Of a DNA stretch of 64,000 bases, positions 28,401 through 36,896 are shown one piece after another (positions within the stretch are counted from its first letter, which is position 1; the number at the start of each line of letters is the position of its first letter). The notes below the pieces were generated by a model. The model saw only the letters and a program-made list of their open reading frames with translations, searched no databases and was not told the DNA's origin. Made by a program: the position numbers and the translations under genes. The DNA lies in assembly GCA_027622555.1 (NCBI GenBank), contig JAQBYJ010000004.1, positions 1 through 64,000 on the forward strand, in the 5' to 3' direction. Source of the stretch: Verrucomicrobiota bacterium (GTDB lineage: Bacteria; Verrucomicrobiota; Verrucomicrobiia; Opitutales; UBA2995).

Positions 28401-29639
28401 ATGAACTCAAACGATAATCTCACAACCGAACGCCCGACCTTCGTTACGCACCTGGAGTGTGGAATGGAGGGCGATCATTATGCGGCCGATGAAATTCATG
28501 GCCTCTCCAAAGCAGGGAAACCGCTCCTGGTTCGCTACGATCTGGATGGTATCAAGAATGCGGTTACCAAGGAAGAATTGGCCAGTCGACCAGCCGACAT
28601 CTGGCGTTACCGCGAATTTCTTCCCGTAAGGAAAAAAGAAAACATCGTCAGTTTAGGTGAAATTCACACTCCCATTATTGAGATACCCAAACTTGCCGCC
28701 GGCAAAGGTCAACTCCTGGTCAAAGACGAAGGACGACTCCCGACCGGATCCTTCAAAGCACGCGGACTTTGCGTGGCTGTTTGCATGGCAAAAGAACTTG
28801 GTATCACCAAAGTAGCCATGCCGACCAACGGTAATGCCGGAGCAGCTCTGGCCGCATACGGAACGCGCGCCGGAATGGATTCTTACATTTTCTGTCCGGA
28901 CGATACGCCAACGATTAACGTTCGCGAGATCGCCGCCCAAGGTGCAAAAGTCTGGAGAGTAAATGGACTCATTAACGACTGTGGTCGCATCGTCGGTCAA
29001 GGCAAGGAGGCCATGGGCTGGTTTGACTTTTCAACGTTAAAAGAACCCTACCGCATTGAAGGTAAAAAGACTATGGGTCTGGAGCTGGCCGATCAAATGG
29101 GCTGGAAAGTACCCGATGTGATTTTCTACCCGACTGGCGGAGGAACTGGCCTGATTGGCATGTGGAAAGCTTTTAACGAATTAGCGAAAATCGGTTGGCT
29201 CACTGGTAAGCTTCCAAGAATGGTCGCCGTTCAAGCGACAGGTTGCGCGCCCATAGTAAAAGCCTATGAAGAAGGTACCGAGCACGCAGAACTTTGGAAG
29301 AATGCTCATACCGTGGCAGCCGGCATCCGTGTTCCTATTGCTGTAGGCGATTTCTTAATTCTGCGAGCCGTACGAGAAAGTGGCGGGTTCGCCATTGCGG
29401 TTGATGACGACTCGATCTCAGCTGGACTCGACGAAGTTTCCAAAGTGGAAGGATTACTCTTATGCCCCGAAGGAGCAGCTACCTATGCGGCCTATAAACA
29501 ATCCCTGGAAAAAGGGTTAATTTCCCCGGATGACACCGTAGTTCTTTTCAACTGCGCCACCGGACTCAAATACAAATTGCCTCCAGCAGAAGATACCCTG
29601 GACTGCACCCAACCCATCAATTACCAGGACTTGTTGTGA
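28401..29639 (+). CDS. Threonine synthase-like PLP enzyme
   Basis: A 412-residue fold type II PLP enzyme. The start at ATG 28401 is preferred because AAAGGA lies just before it. The PLP lysine is in LPTGSFKARG, followed by the usual PTNGNAGAALAAYG; the phosphate-binding glycine-rich loop reads YPTGGGTGLIGMWKAF. Threonine synthases and their paralogues carry out beta/gamma replacement or elimination on amino acids, usually phosphorylated ones. Position between a sugar-isomerase-like gene and a SerA-like gene suggests a paralogue with a catabolic or specialised role, not housekeeping threonine synthesis, but this is inference. Its stop overlaps the next start (GTGA). Confidence 0.85.
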   Translation: MNSNDNLTTERPTFVTHLECGMEGDHYAADEIHGLSKAGKPLLVRYDLDGIKNAVTKEELASRPADIWRYREFLPVRKKENIVSLGEIHTPIIEIPKLAAGKGQLLVKDEGRLPTGSFKARGLCVAVCMAKELGITKVAMPTNGNAGAALAAYGTRAGMDSYIFCPDDTPTINVREIAAQGAKVWRVNGLINDCGRIVGQGKEAMGWFDFSTLKEPYRIEGKKTMGLELADQMGWKVPDVIFYPTGGGTGLIGMWKAFNELAKIGWLTGKLPRMVAVQATGCAPIVKAYEEGTEHAELWKNAHTVAAGIRVPIAVGDFLILRAVRESGGFAIAVDDDSISAGLDEVSKVEGLLLCPEGAATYAAYKQSLEKGLISPDDTVVLFNCATGLKYKLPPAEDTLDCTQPINYQDLL

Positions 29640-30610
29640 AACGAATTCTGGTAACTGAAGCCGTAAAAGGCGAAGCGATGGATCAGCTCAGAAATGAGGC
29701 TGACCTGGAGGTGATCTTTGAACCAGGTTTATGGAATGACCCAGTTGCGCTGACAAAAGCCATAGCTGAGGCCGATGCGATCATTGTTCGCAACCAGACT
29801 CAGATTACCGCAGACCTGATCGCCGCAGCTCCGAAGTTGAAAATCATCGCTCGAGCGGGAGCTGGTCTCGATAATATCGATACGGATGCCGCAACTGCAG
29901 CCGGGGTAGTCGTCAGTTTCGCACCCAGTGAGAATTCACTATCGGTTGCGGAGCTAGCTATGGGTCTGTTTATTTCCCTGGCTAGAAATATTGCGACAGC
30001 CGATAGGGACATTCGCAATGGGAATTGGAACCGCGCGCTATTCACCGGCTCCGAGCTTTCAGGAAAAACGCTCGGTGTAGTCGGTATTGGAAGGATCGGT
30101 ACCCTCGTAGCTCAACGCGCCAAAGCGTTTGGCATGAACATTGTTGCGCACGATAAATTTGTAGATCAAAACGCTTCGCATTACACTGACCTTGATGTTT
30201 CCTTTGTGGAGCTCGACGAGCTTCTGGCGCAAGCCGATTTCATAACCGTGCATCTGCCACTTCTTCCTTCTACGCGACAGCTTTTTAATAAAGAGCTTTT
30301 TGCGAAAATGAAATCATCCGCGTTCTTCGTAAACACATCGCGAGGTGAAGTGGTCGATGAAACTGCGTTGGCAGACGCACTGGAGAATGGAATCATTGCG
30401 GGTGCCGGATTGGATGTCAGAGAAACGGAACCGCCAAAAACCGGAGATCCAATCATAGTATCGGACAAGACTGTCCTTACTCCGCACATAGCAGCATTCA
30501 CCAATGAAGCTCAGGAACGTGTTGTTGCTTCGGTTTGTCGAGACGCAGCCGCAGTATTACGAGGCCAAGCTGCGGTAGGATTTTTCAACTTTCCGGAACC
30601 CAAGGATTAG
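29636..30610 (+). CDS. D-2-hydroxyacid dehydrogenase, phosphoglycerate dehydrogenase (SerA)-like
   Basis: A 324-residue NAD-dependent 2-hydroxyacid dehydrogenase without the C-terminal ACT regulatory domain of housekeeping SerA. The NAD-binding motif GVVGIGRIGTLVAQRAKAFG is at about residues 146-165, the substrate Arg in NTSRGEVVDETAL (about 234), the catalytic Glu in AGLDVRETEPP (about 262), and the catalytic His in LTPHIAAFT (about 283). It oxidises or reduces a 2-hydroxyacid/2-oxoacid pair; the substrate is not known. The GTG start at 29636 overlaps the upstream stop by four bases, so it is translationally coupled to the threonine-synthase-like gene. Confidence 0.9.
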   Translation: MKRILVTEAVKGEAMDQLRNEADLEVIFEPGLWNDPVALTKAIAEADAIIVRNQTQITADLIAAAPKLKIIARAGAGLDNIDTDAATAAGVVVSFAPSENSLSVAELAMGLFISLARNIATADRDIRNGNWNRALFTGSELSGKTLGVVGIGRIGTLVAQRAKAFGMNIVAHDKFVDQNASHYTDLDVSFVELDELLAQADFITVHLPLLPSTRQLFNKELFAKMKSSAFFVNTSRGEVVDETALADALENGIIAGAGLDVRETEPPKTGDPIIVSDKTVLTPHIAAFTNEAQERVVASVCRDAAAVLRGQAAVGFFNFPEPKD

Positions 30611-30686
30611 TTTTTTTTCGGCGAGCCAATCAACCCGGCTGCAGTATTGGAGCATATTAACCTTATTCTGTCGCTGAATATGGTGG

Positions 30687-30709
30687 GGCGGTTTTTGGCC
30701 CAAACCGCC
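30687..30709. terminator. Stem-loop between convergent dehydrogenase genes
   Basis: A perfect 8-bp stem, GGCGGTTT facing AAACCGCC, with a seven-base loop lies between two convergent genes. Only a short T run follows on the plus strand, so termination is likely but not certain. Confidence 0.5.
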
Positions 30710-30772
30710 GTTTCCACGTCGGTTCGCTAAACCGGAATAGTTGCGACTATTTATAGTTAAAATGGTCAAAGA

Positions 30773-31729
30773 CTATAGATTCACGCAATTAGTGACTTCA
30801 CCGTCCTGGAAAGCTTTTAAGTTATCGGCCGCCATACTCATTAGTCGGCTGCGAGCAGCTTGGGTAGCCCAAGCAGTGTGGGGTGTAATGAAACAGTTCT
30901 TGGCGCTCAGCAATGGGTTGTTAGGATCGGGTGGTTCGGTGGAAAGTACATCGAGTCCGGCACCGGCAATGCGACCTTCGTTCAATGCTTTTGCCAATGC
31001 CTCTTCATCCACCAGTTGTCCTCGACCAGTGTTGATCAGGATGGCCGTTTTTTTCATCTGCTGAATGCGCTCTTCATCAACCAGGTTTTCTGTTTTCTCG
31101 GTCAGAGGGCAGTGCAACGTGACAATATCACTTTCGCTGAACAATTCTCCGAGGCTCCTCCACGAAACACCCGAAGGCAAAATTTTGGTGAAATCATGGG
31201 TATAGGCGGTCACATCCATGCCAAAGCCATGGCCGATTTTCGCACACGCCTCCCCAATCTGTCCAAATCCTATGATGCCCAGCGTCAGGTCTTTTAATTC
31301 AATTAACGGATGATTCCAGTAACAGAAATCAGGGCTTCGTGCCCATCCACCTGCCTTGGCATCGGCAGATTGTTCAGCAATACGGTGAGTAAAATTCAGA
31401 ATGTGGGCAAAGACCATTTGAGCCACCGACTCGGGGCCATAGCCAACTACATTGCAAACCGGAATATTTAGTTCAGTCGCTGCATCAACATCGACGATGT
31501 TAACGCCGGTCGCGAGGACACCGATGTATTGGAGCGATTCCTCGTTATGTATAATTTCCGAGGAGACAAGGGCTTTGTTGGTGATAAGCGCATCGCAACC
31601 TCGAGCTCGCTCAACAGCTTCTTCGGGCGTCGAACGGTCGTAAACCGTAAGGTCACCCAACGCTTCAAACTCTGCCCAACTGAGATCACCCGGGTTAAGT
31701 GCATATCCATCTAAAACTACAATTTTCAT
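30773..31729 (-). CDS. D-2-hydroxyacid dehydrogenase, glycerate dehydrogenase/hydroxypyruvate reductase type
   Basis: A 318-residue NAD(P)-dependent 2-hydroxyacid dehydrogenase. The start at 31729 is preferred because AGGA lies seven bases before it and it is 14 bases after the RraA-like stop. NAD-binding GIIGFGQIGEACAKIGHGFG (about 147-166), active-site Arg in NTGRGQLVDEEAL, Glu in GLDVLSTEPP and His in FITPHTAWAT are all present. The N-terminus MKIVVLDGYALNPGDLSW is typical of glycerate dehydrogenases (HprA), which reduce hydroxypyruvate to glycerate. It is co-transcribed with the RraA-like gene. Confidence 0.9.
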   Translation of the reverse strand: MKIVVLDGYALNPGDLSWAEFEALGDLTVYDRSTPEEAVERARGCDALITNKALVSSEIIHNEESLQYIGVLATGVNIVDVDAATELNIPVCNVVGYGPESVAQMVFAHILNFTHRIAEQSADAKAGGWARSPDFCYWNHPLIELKDLTLGIIGFGQIGEACAKIGHGFGMDVTAYTHDFTKILPSGVSWRSLGELFSESDIVTLHCPLTEKTENLVDEERIQQMKKTAILINTGRGQLVDEEALAKALNEGRIAGAGLDVLSTEPPDPNNPLLSAKNCFITPHTAWATQAARSRLMSMAADNLKAFQDGEVTNCVNL

Positions 31730-31743
31730 ATATAAATCCTCGT

Positions 31744-32490
31744 CTACCATTCACCATGGCCGCTAAACTTCTCCTTCACGGCTTTACCAAAAGCATTACC
31801 GGCTTCATTAATATTGTCGAGGATTATGCTTGTTGATTTTCCGCTCGAGGACCTCGCGGCGGGGATAACGGTATTGCATTCGTTCTGATCCATAAAAATA
31901 GCTGCATCCAATAATCGTTCTTCATCTTCAGCTGGTATCGCCATAAACCCATGCTTGTCGGCATGTATCAATTGTCCGGGTTGAATCGTTTGCCCAAACA
32001 CTTTAACCGGACAATTCCACTCTACAGGCGTACTGTAGGCATGCCCGACGCACAATCGCTTCGCCAGGGCTTTAAATCCTGCATTTGTCATTTCATCCAC
32101 ATCGCGAATGGCACCATCGGTAATCGTACCAACACAACCCAAGGCTTTGTGAATGTTGCTGTTCACTTCACCCCAAAACGACCCGATGGTCCTCGGTTTG
32201 TCGAGATCCTGAATCACGACAATCTTGGGACCCGGAAGGCTCGCGACATATTCACGATACTTTGCCCAGGTAAGGGCTTTGTTTTCCGCATGACTGGGAT
32301 TCGAAGGTTCGATTCTGAGGGTTATAGCGTATCCGACCATGGGGCCCATCTGTGGCATGAAGTCGGTCGTCGGCTCTATATTGAAAGCATCTCGGGTTCG
32401 ATCATGCCGGGTAATTTGTTCCCAGCCATTATAAATGGTCGGAGTATTCCAGCGTTTTAAATGGAGAAGTGTCGAGTGTGATAAAGGCAT
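31744..32490 (-). CDS. RraA-like 4-hydroxy-4-methyl-2-oxoglutarate aldolase/oxaloacetate decarboxylase
   Basis: A 248-residue member of the RraA/HMG aldolase family, whose enzymes cleave 4-hydroxy-2-oxo acids or decarboxylate oxaloacetate with a divalent metal. The diagnostic segment CVGTITDGAIRDVDEM (about 119-134) carries the metal Asp and substrate Arg, and an upstream SFWGEVNSNIHKALG supplies the helix before it. RraA itself (RNase E regulator) lacks this full active site, so the enzyme role is preferred. It is first in the minus-strand unit with the hydroxypyruvate reductase. It is divergent from an HpcH/HpaI aldolase gene; the shared space has an inverted repeat. Confidence 0.85.
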   Translation of the reverse strand: MPLSHSTLLHLKRWNTPTIYNGWEQITRHDRTRDAFNIEPTTDFMPQMGPMVGYAITLRIEPSNPSHAENKALTWAKYREYVASLPGPKIVVIQDLDKPRTIGSFWGEVNSNIHKALGCVGTITDGAIRDVDEMTNAGFKALAKRLCVGHAYSTPVEWNCPVKVFGQTIQPGQLIHADKHGFMAIPAEDEERLLDAAIFMDQNECNTVIPAARSSSGKSTSIILDNINEAGNAFGKAVKEKFSGHGEW

Positions 32491-32520
32491 GATTTAAAAA
32501 CTAATTCAATTTAAACGGAT

Positions 32521-32571
32521 CATTCAAGACAAGCCGTCATCCTTAATCACGATCAGCTTGTATCTTGAATG
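32521..32571. promoter_or_regulatory. Inverted repeat in divergent promoter region
   Basis: CATTCAAGA-CAAG at 32521-32533 faces CTTG-TA-TCTTGAATG at 32557-32571; the outer nine bases pair perfectly over a total of 51 bases. It sits between the RraA-like and HpcH/HpaI genes and could bind a dimeric or tetrameric regulator of both. No regulator gene is next to it. Confidence 0.4.
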
Positions 32572-32622
32572 TACCAGACAATTGAGATAGGCAGGGCTTA
32601 ATAAACACCTATCCATTCAATT

Positions 32623-33393
32623 ATGCGAACAAGTAAAGTTAAGAAAATCTGGAAAGACGGAGGCCTCGCCCTCGGGACCCTTATTAAGTCTATCGATCCG
32701 GTTCATTCGGAGGTACTCAGTCAGATGGATTTTGATTTCCTTTGGTACGATCTGGAACACTCGGACAAAAGCGTCGAAACCTTTGCAAACCTCACAAGAG
32801 CAACTCGCGTTGGAGACGTGGATATTCTGGCCCGACCCGCTCGCTGGGAATACATGCGTATGGGAAGAATCCTGGAAGCCGGGGCAACCGGCATCATGTA
32901 TCCACGGTGTGAATCCGTAGAGGAAGCCAAAAAAGTAATCCAATTTTCAAAATTCTTTCCCATAGGTGAACGTGGGTTTGACGGGGGCAATGCAGACAAT
33001 AACTACGGACAATACCCGGCTGATGGCTACACCGATGCGGCTAACGCTGAAACCTGGATCACCATTCAAATCGAATCACCTGCCGCCCTACCCCATGTTC
33101 GGGAAATCGCAGAAATCGAAGACGTTGATTGCATTTTTCTTGGTCCAGGTGACATGTCATTGATGAACGGTATACCCGGCCAGACGAAAGACCCGTCTAT
33201 TCTTTCAATAGCAAAACAGATCGCAAACGACACCCTCGCAGCCGGCAAGGCGTTTGGCACCATGATATTCGATATGGATAACGCAAAGTTCATGCAGGAC
33301 CTCGGAGCCACCATGCTCATCCATGGTGCAGACATCGTGAACTACAAGAACTCCCATATAAAGCTACTCGAAGACTATAAGAGCCTTAGATAA
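32623..33393 (+). CDS. HpcH/HpaI family class II aldolase
   Basis: A 256-residue TIM-barrel aldolase that cleaves 4-hydroxy-2-oxo acids to pyruvate and an aldehyde (as in HpaI, GarL, RhmA). The pattern is complete: GTLIKS near the N-terminus, YDLEHSD, the pyruvate-binding Arg in ARPARWEYM, GATGIMYPRCESVEEA with the metal-site region, PIGERGFDG, IQIESPAA with the metal Glu, and IFLGPGDMSLMNG. With the hydratase at 38.3 kb it could form the last two steps of an HpaH-HpaI type pathway. It is followed 43 bases later by a Gfo/Idh oxidoreductase on the same strand. Confidence 0.9.
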   Translation: MRTSKVKKIWKDGGLALGTLIKSIDPVHSEVLSQMDFDFLWYDLEHSDKSVETFANLTRATRVGDVDILARPARWEYMRMGRILEAGATGIMYPRCESVEEAKKVIQFSKFFPIGERGFDGGNADNNYGQYPADGYTDAANAETWITIQIESPAALPHVREIAEIEDVDCIFLGPGDMSLMNGIPGQTKDPSILSIAKQIANDTLAAGKAFGTMIFDMDNAKFMQDLGATMLIHGADIVNYKNSHIKLLEDYKSLR

Positions 33394-33436
33394 CTTTTCG
33401 ATTGTTCGCTGCCAAAGGGTTGGTTAGACCCTGAAC

Positions 33437-34426
33437 ATGGAAAAAGTTAGATGGGGAATTATTAGCACTGCGAATATCGGCCTGGCACGCGTTCTTCCTG
33501 GCATGTTGCAATCTGAAATTTGCGACATTGCAGCCATGTCGTCACGCGATATCAACAAAGCCAGGGCGGCTGCCGATAAATTGGGTATCCCCAAAGCCTA
33601 TGGCAGTTATGAAGAGTTGCTGGCCGATCCTGATATCGACGCTATTTATAATCCCTTGCCCAATCACTTGCACGTCGATTGGTCTATCAAGGCACTCAAA
33701 GCAGGGAAGCATGTACTTTGTGAAAAGCCTCTGGGGCTTGATACCAAGGATGCCAGTCGTCTGTTGCATGCCGCTGCGGATTACCCACACCTTAAAGTAA
33801 TGGAGGCCTTTATGTATCGCTTTCATCCTCAATGGATCCACGCAAAAGACTTGGTGAAAAATGGAAATATCGGAGAACTAAAAACCATCCACTCCTTCTT
33901 TTCCTACTTCAATAATGACCCCAATAATGTTCGTAATAGAGTGGACATTGGAGGAGGCGGGCTCATGGACATTGGCTGCTACAGCATATCCCTGGCGCGC
34001 TTTCTTTTCGGCAAACAACCCAAACGCGTCATAGGTATCGTCGACAGGGATCCAGAATTTAAAACCGATCGAATGACATCAGGTGTGCTCGACTTTGAAT
34101 CTGGAACCAGCACCTTTACCTGTTCAACCCAGCTCATCCCCTACCAACGTGTCCACATTGCAGGTACGACAGGTAGAATCGAAATCGAAATACCTTTCAA
34201 CGCACCACCCGATGCCGAAACGCGCTTATGGATTCATAGCAACGAAGGAATCGAGGAAAAGCGTTTTCCAATATGCAACCAGTATCAACTTCAGGGAGAC
34301 GCATTCTCCAAAGCAATTCTTGAAAACACTCCAACCCCCACTCCTCTGGCAGACGCCATTGAAAACATGACCGTCATCGACGCCCTATTCGAAAGCGCCG
34401 AAAACTCGACCTGGGTGACTCTGTAG
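33437..34426 (+). CDS. Gfo/Idh/MocA family oxidoreductase
   Basis: A 329-residue NAD(P)-dependent sugar or polyol dehydrogenase. The N-terminal Rossmann domain starts with WGIISTANIG, the CEKPLG motif with the conserved Lys is at about residues 95-100, and the C-terminal domain has FMYRFHPQW and GGGGLMDIGCYSISLARFLFG, with the catalytic His region replaced by the YS-x-x-LA pattern seen in xylose/dihydrodiol dehydrogenase-like members. No signal peptide is seen. It lies between the HpcH/HpaI aldolase and a Tat-exported isomerase on the same strand. Confidence 0.9.
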   Translation: MEKVRWGIISTANIGLARVLPGMLQSEICDIAAMSSRDINKARAAADKLGIPKAYGSYEELLADPDIDAIYNPLPNHLHVDWSIKALKAGKHVLCEKPLGLDTKDASRLLHAAADYPHLKVMEAFMYRFHPQWIHAKDLVKNGNIGELKTIHSFFSYFNNDPNNVRNRVDIGGGGLMDIGCYSISLARFLFGKQPKRVIGIVDRDPEFKTDRMTSGVLDFESGTSTFTCSTQLIPYQRVHIAGTTGRIEIEIPFNAPPDAETRLWIHSNEGIEEKRFPICNQYQLQGDAFSKAILENTPTPTPLADAIENMTVIDALFESAENSTWVTL

Positions 34427-34469
34427 TTCGATTCGGAGCACCGTTTGCTAGGGAGTCCAGGAGAAAGAC

Positions 34470-35480
34470 ATGTTGGTAATTGGGCTTGAGCCAGGCTTGG
34501 CCGTCACTGTAATATCCGTTATGTCTTATCAAGATCGCTTTCCCTGGACTGCAGCTTTCCATTCGGAAAAGAAGGAAACATTTTGCTTTCCCAGACGTAC
34601 TTTCCTCGCCAAGTTAGGAGGGATCGGGCTGGGTATATCCGCCCTATCAGGGACAGCGTGCCGCGCCGCGCCAAAGCTGATGGCACGACCCGCCTGCCAG
34701 ACAAACGCGTGGCCCATATCTAATGGAATGGATGATTTGATCTCTGTTCTCAAGACGATAAAAACTCTGGGGTTCCGGGGCTATGAGACATCCTTTCGGA
34801 ATGTACAAGAAACGTTTTCAAACCCAGAGCTGGCAAGAGCGAAGTTGGAAGCAACCGGTCTGGAGTTTGTTGGCATGCACATCGCCGCGCCAGACCAGTA
34901 TGAGCCGGAGACCTCCATCCCGCCATTCACTTTCCTGCAAGAGATGGCCGATGGTGCGAGCGGCCTGGGTGCAGAATACTTGATACTAAGCGGTCGAGGA
35001 GTTGCGGTCGAAGGTCAGCTTGATCGCGCTGCCTTGAAACGAAAAATAGATGCGCTTCTCAAGATAGGTGAGTACTGTCAAAGCAAGGGCGTTAAACTCA
35101 CTTATCACCATCATGTAGATGACTTTCTTCTAGGGGGAGCCGAAATAGATGATATACTCGAGCGTAGCGATCCGGCCTTGTTTAGTGTATGGCTTTGCAC
35201 CGATGCTGCGATCCAAGCGGAGGTCGACCTTGTAAATTACTTTATCCACCGCCACAAACGCATCGCCGGTATTCATGTCAAAGATACTCGCGACGATAGG
35301 CAGGTAATTCTCGGACAAGGAGTTCTTGATGGGGTAGCTCTCGCAGAGAAACTTCAAAAGGCGGCATGGAGCGGTTGGCTGCTAGTTGAAGAAGAGCGGG
35401 GTCGGTACCGCAAAGAATGGCCAGGCACGCCTGCTGTCCAAGAGGCACGGCAACATATGAAGCAAGTCTTCGGAATCTGA
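34470..35480 (+). CDS. Sugar phosphate isomerase/epimerase (xylose isomerase-like TIM barrel) with Tat leader
   Basis: A 336-residue protein with an AP-endonuclease-2/xylose isomerase-like barrel. Barrel patterns include LGFRGYETSF, FVGMHIAAP, the metal-site LTYHHHVDDF (about 210-219), LCTDAAIQAE, IAGIHVKDTRD and LVEEERGRY. A twin-arginine leader (PRRTFLAKLGGIGLGISALSG) ends near residue 66. The ATG at 34470 is preferred because GGAG lies six bases upstream, giving a long n-region before the twin arginines; ATG 34524 lacks such a site. In PVC bacteria such exported isomerases occur with Gfo/Idh and ThuA proteins, as here, and are thought to act on keto-sugars. Substrate unknown. Confidence 0.85.
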   Translation: MLVIGLEPGLAVTVISVMSYQDRFPWTAAFHSEKKETFCFPRRTFLAKLGGIGLGISALSGTACRAAPKLMARPACQTNAWPISNGMDDLISVLKTIKTLGFRGYETSFRNVQETFSNPELARAKLEATGLEFVGMHIAAPDQYEPETSIPPFTFLQEMADGASGLGAEYLILSGRGVAVEGQLDRAALKRKIDALLKIGEYCQSKGVKLTYHHHVDDFLLGGAEIDDILERSDPALFSVWLCTDAAIQAEVDLVNYFIHRHKRIAGIHVKDTRDDRQVILGQGVLDGVALAEKLQKAAWSGWLLVEEERGRYRKEWPGTPAVQEARQHMKQVFGI

Positions 35481-35555
35481 ATTCAGGCTCTTGTCGCAGG
35501 AGTAGGACTTTGGAAATCCAGAACCGCTGCTTAACTTGAATGATTGAAATCTGGT

Positions 35556-35803
35556 CTATGGAATTTTCCCTGAAACCAGATCAGCAATAGCTGCGAATAT
35601 ATCTGCAGTGTTGATAAGAACGTCTTGGGTAGTTCTACTATCGTCATACTTGGGCTAGTGGATATGAATGGAACTGCAAATCCACCGTTGAAGATGGTCT
35701 GTTTGTCACCGCGAAATTGTCCATTCAAGGCCATAAATCGTCTGAGAGATAGACGATAATATTTGGAGATGCCTGAACATCCAGAAACAGAAAGCGAAGA
35801 AGA
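35556..35803 (-). pseudogene. Sulfatase remnant with internal deletion and frameshifts
   Basis: Read on the minus strand just after the ThuA stop, one frame gives a leader-like LNLLRFLFLDVQA followed by SPNIIVYLSDDLW, the N-terminal strand and metal-binding Asp pair of sulfatases. About 250 residues, including the active-site CxPxR, are then missing, and the next frame gives NGQFRGDKQTIFNGGFAVPFI, the late sulfatase block (usual form RG-x-K-x-x-x-x-EGG-x-RVP). A further frame change gives INTADIFAAIADLVSGKIP before a stop at 35556. Three frames of one family in the correct order show a decayed gene. It probably formed the second gene of the ThuA unit. Confidence 0.85.
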
Positions 35804-35804
35804 T

Positions 35805-36776
35805 TTAGTCCTTTAGCGTGAACGTCCGTTTATTGGCTTTCTCGGTGCTTGGAAAATCGACAGGGATCGCTTGAGTGACCTTGCCAGTCGCTGCCCATTC
35901 GGTGCCGCGCAGGAAGGTGGTGATAAAACTAACACCTTCCAGGGCTGGCGTGTCGTGGCCGAGTGTGGTGTGAAAGACGCGCCCCTTGCCGTAATTGATT
36001 ACCATCAGAGACGGTTCGTGGCGGTCGCTAGGAGCATTTTCGGTCGTATCCTTACCAGTAGCGAGAACAGTCATATTCTCAGCCGGACCGCGGAGGGTTG
36101 CGTAGCATTCGTCCTGTGCTGTGAGCCAACGTTTCGGCAGCCCTTTTGTGATCGGATGACTGGAATTTCGCACGGTGATTTGAAACTCATGTTGCTTTCC
36201 ATGGCCACCCGCTTTGCCGGATGGATCTTCATCGCGTACGAGCTCTCCGTCATGATTATAGTAAACGTAAGGACCACTTTCCGGTGTACGTCCACCCCAC
36301 CCGCCGAGGCCGATCATTCGGTTGTATTCGTCCCACTGCCCAAACGAGTTGTCTGCAGCGTGCACCGACACAAAACCTCCGCCATTCTTCACGTAGGCTT
36401 CGAACGCGCGTTGGGTTTCGACAGGCCAATCAGCAGCGTTATTGCCGAAGTTTGAGATCACAACATCGTAGCGGGCAAAGGAAGGATTAAAACCTGGATC
36501 CGCCTTGGGTTCTCCCAGGTCTTCCGTTTTTCCCACGCCAGCGAGCGGCAGCCAGGCGCCTTCTTTTGTTTCGCCTTTCCAGGTATATCGAGTGCGGTCG
36601 ATATCGACTTCGAAGAGTCCGGACTCCTCGAGGTATTGTTTCATCATGATCGTCGACTTGGGCCAGACAGTATGGTTATTCTGACCGTCCATGATCAATA
36701 CTTTGAATTTGGCTTCAGCACTTACGGCAAACGCCACGAAGCTGAGAGAAAAAAGAAATCTCGTTATTGTTTTCAT
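35805..36776 (-). CDS. Secreted ThuA-domain protein
   Basis: A 323-residue protein with a Sec signal peptide (residues 1-22, ending SAEA) followed by a ThuA-like domain of the glutamine-amidotransferase fold: FKVLIMDGQNNH at the mature start, YDVVISNFGNNAADWP, GGGFVSVHAADNSFGQW (about 132-148) and GRVFHTTLGHD (about 273-283). The ThuA family is linked to trehalose and keto-disaccharide use and to glycan degradation in Bacteroidetes and PVC bacteria; the biochemical role is mostly unproven. It lies directly before a broken sulfatase gene on the same strand. Confidence 0.88.
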   Translation of the reverse strand: MKTITRFLFSLSFVAFAVSAEAKFKVLIMDGQNNHTVWPKSTIMMKQYLEESGLFEVDIDRTRYTWKGETKEGAWLPLAGVGKTEDLGEPKADPGFNPSFARYDVVISNFGNNAADWPVETQRAFEAYVKNGGGFVSVHAADNSFGQWDEYNRMIGLGGWGGRTPESGPYVYYNHDGELVRDEDPSGKAGGHGKQHEFQITVRNSSHPITKGLPKRWLTAQDECYATLRGPAENMTVLATGKDTTENAPSDRHEPSLMVINYGKGRVFHTTLGHDTPALEGVSFITTFLRGTEWAATGKVTQAIPVDFPSTEKANKRTFTLKD

Positions 36777-36896
36777 TAGGGAAATAAGGATTCTAATCCA
36801 AGCTACTCAAAAGCTTCATCTGATAATGTCTATCCTTTAAGATAAGCGCATAGGTCGAAATCACATCACAACAACCCAGCTTCTGAAAGGATGAAT

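Noticed and set aside
23283-30610. Firm assignment as a sulfoquinovose operon
   Set aside because: No sulfoquinovosidase, sulfonate exporter or diagnostic sulfonate-binding motif could be identified, so the substrate is left open.
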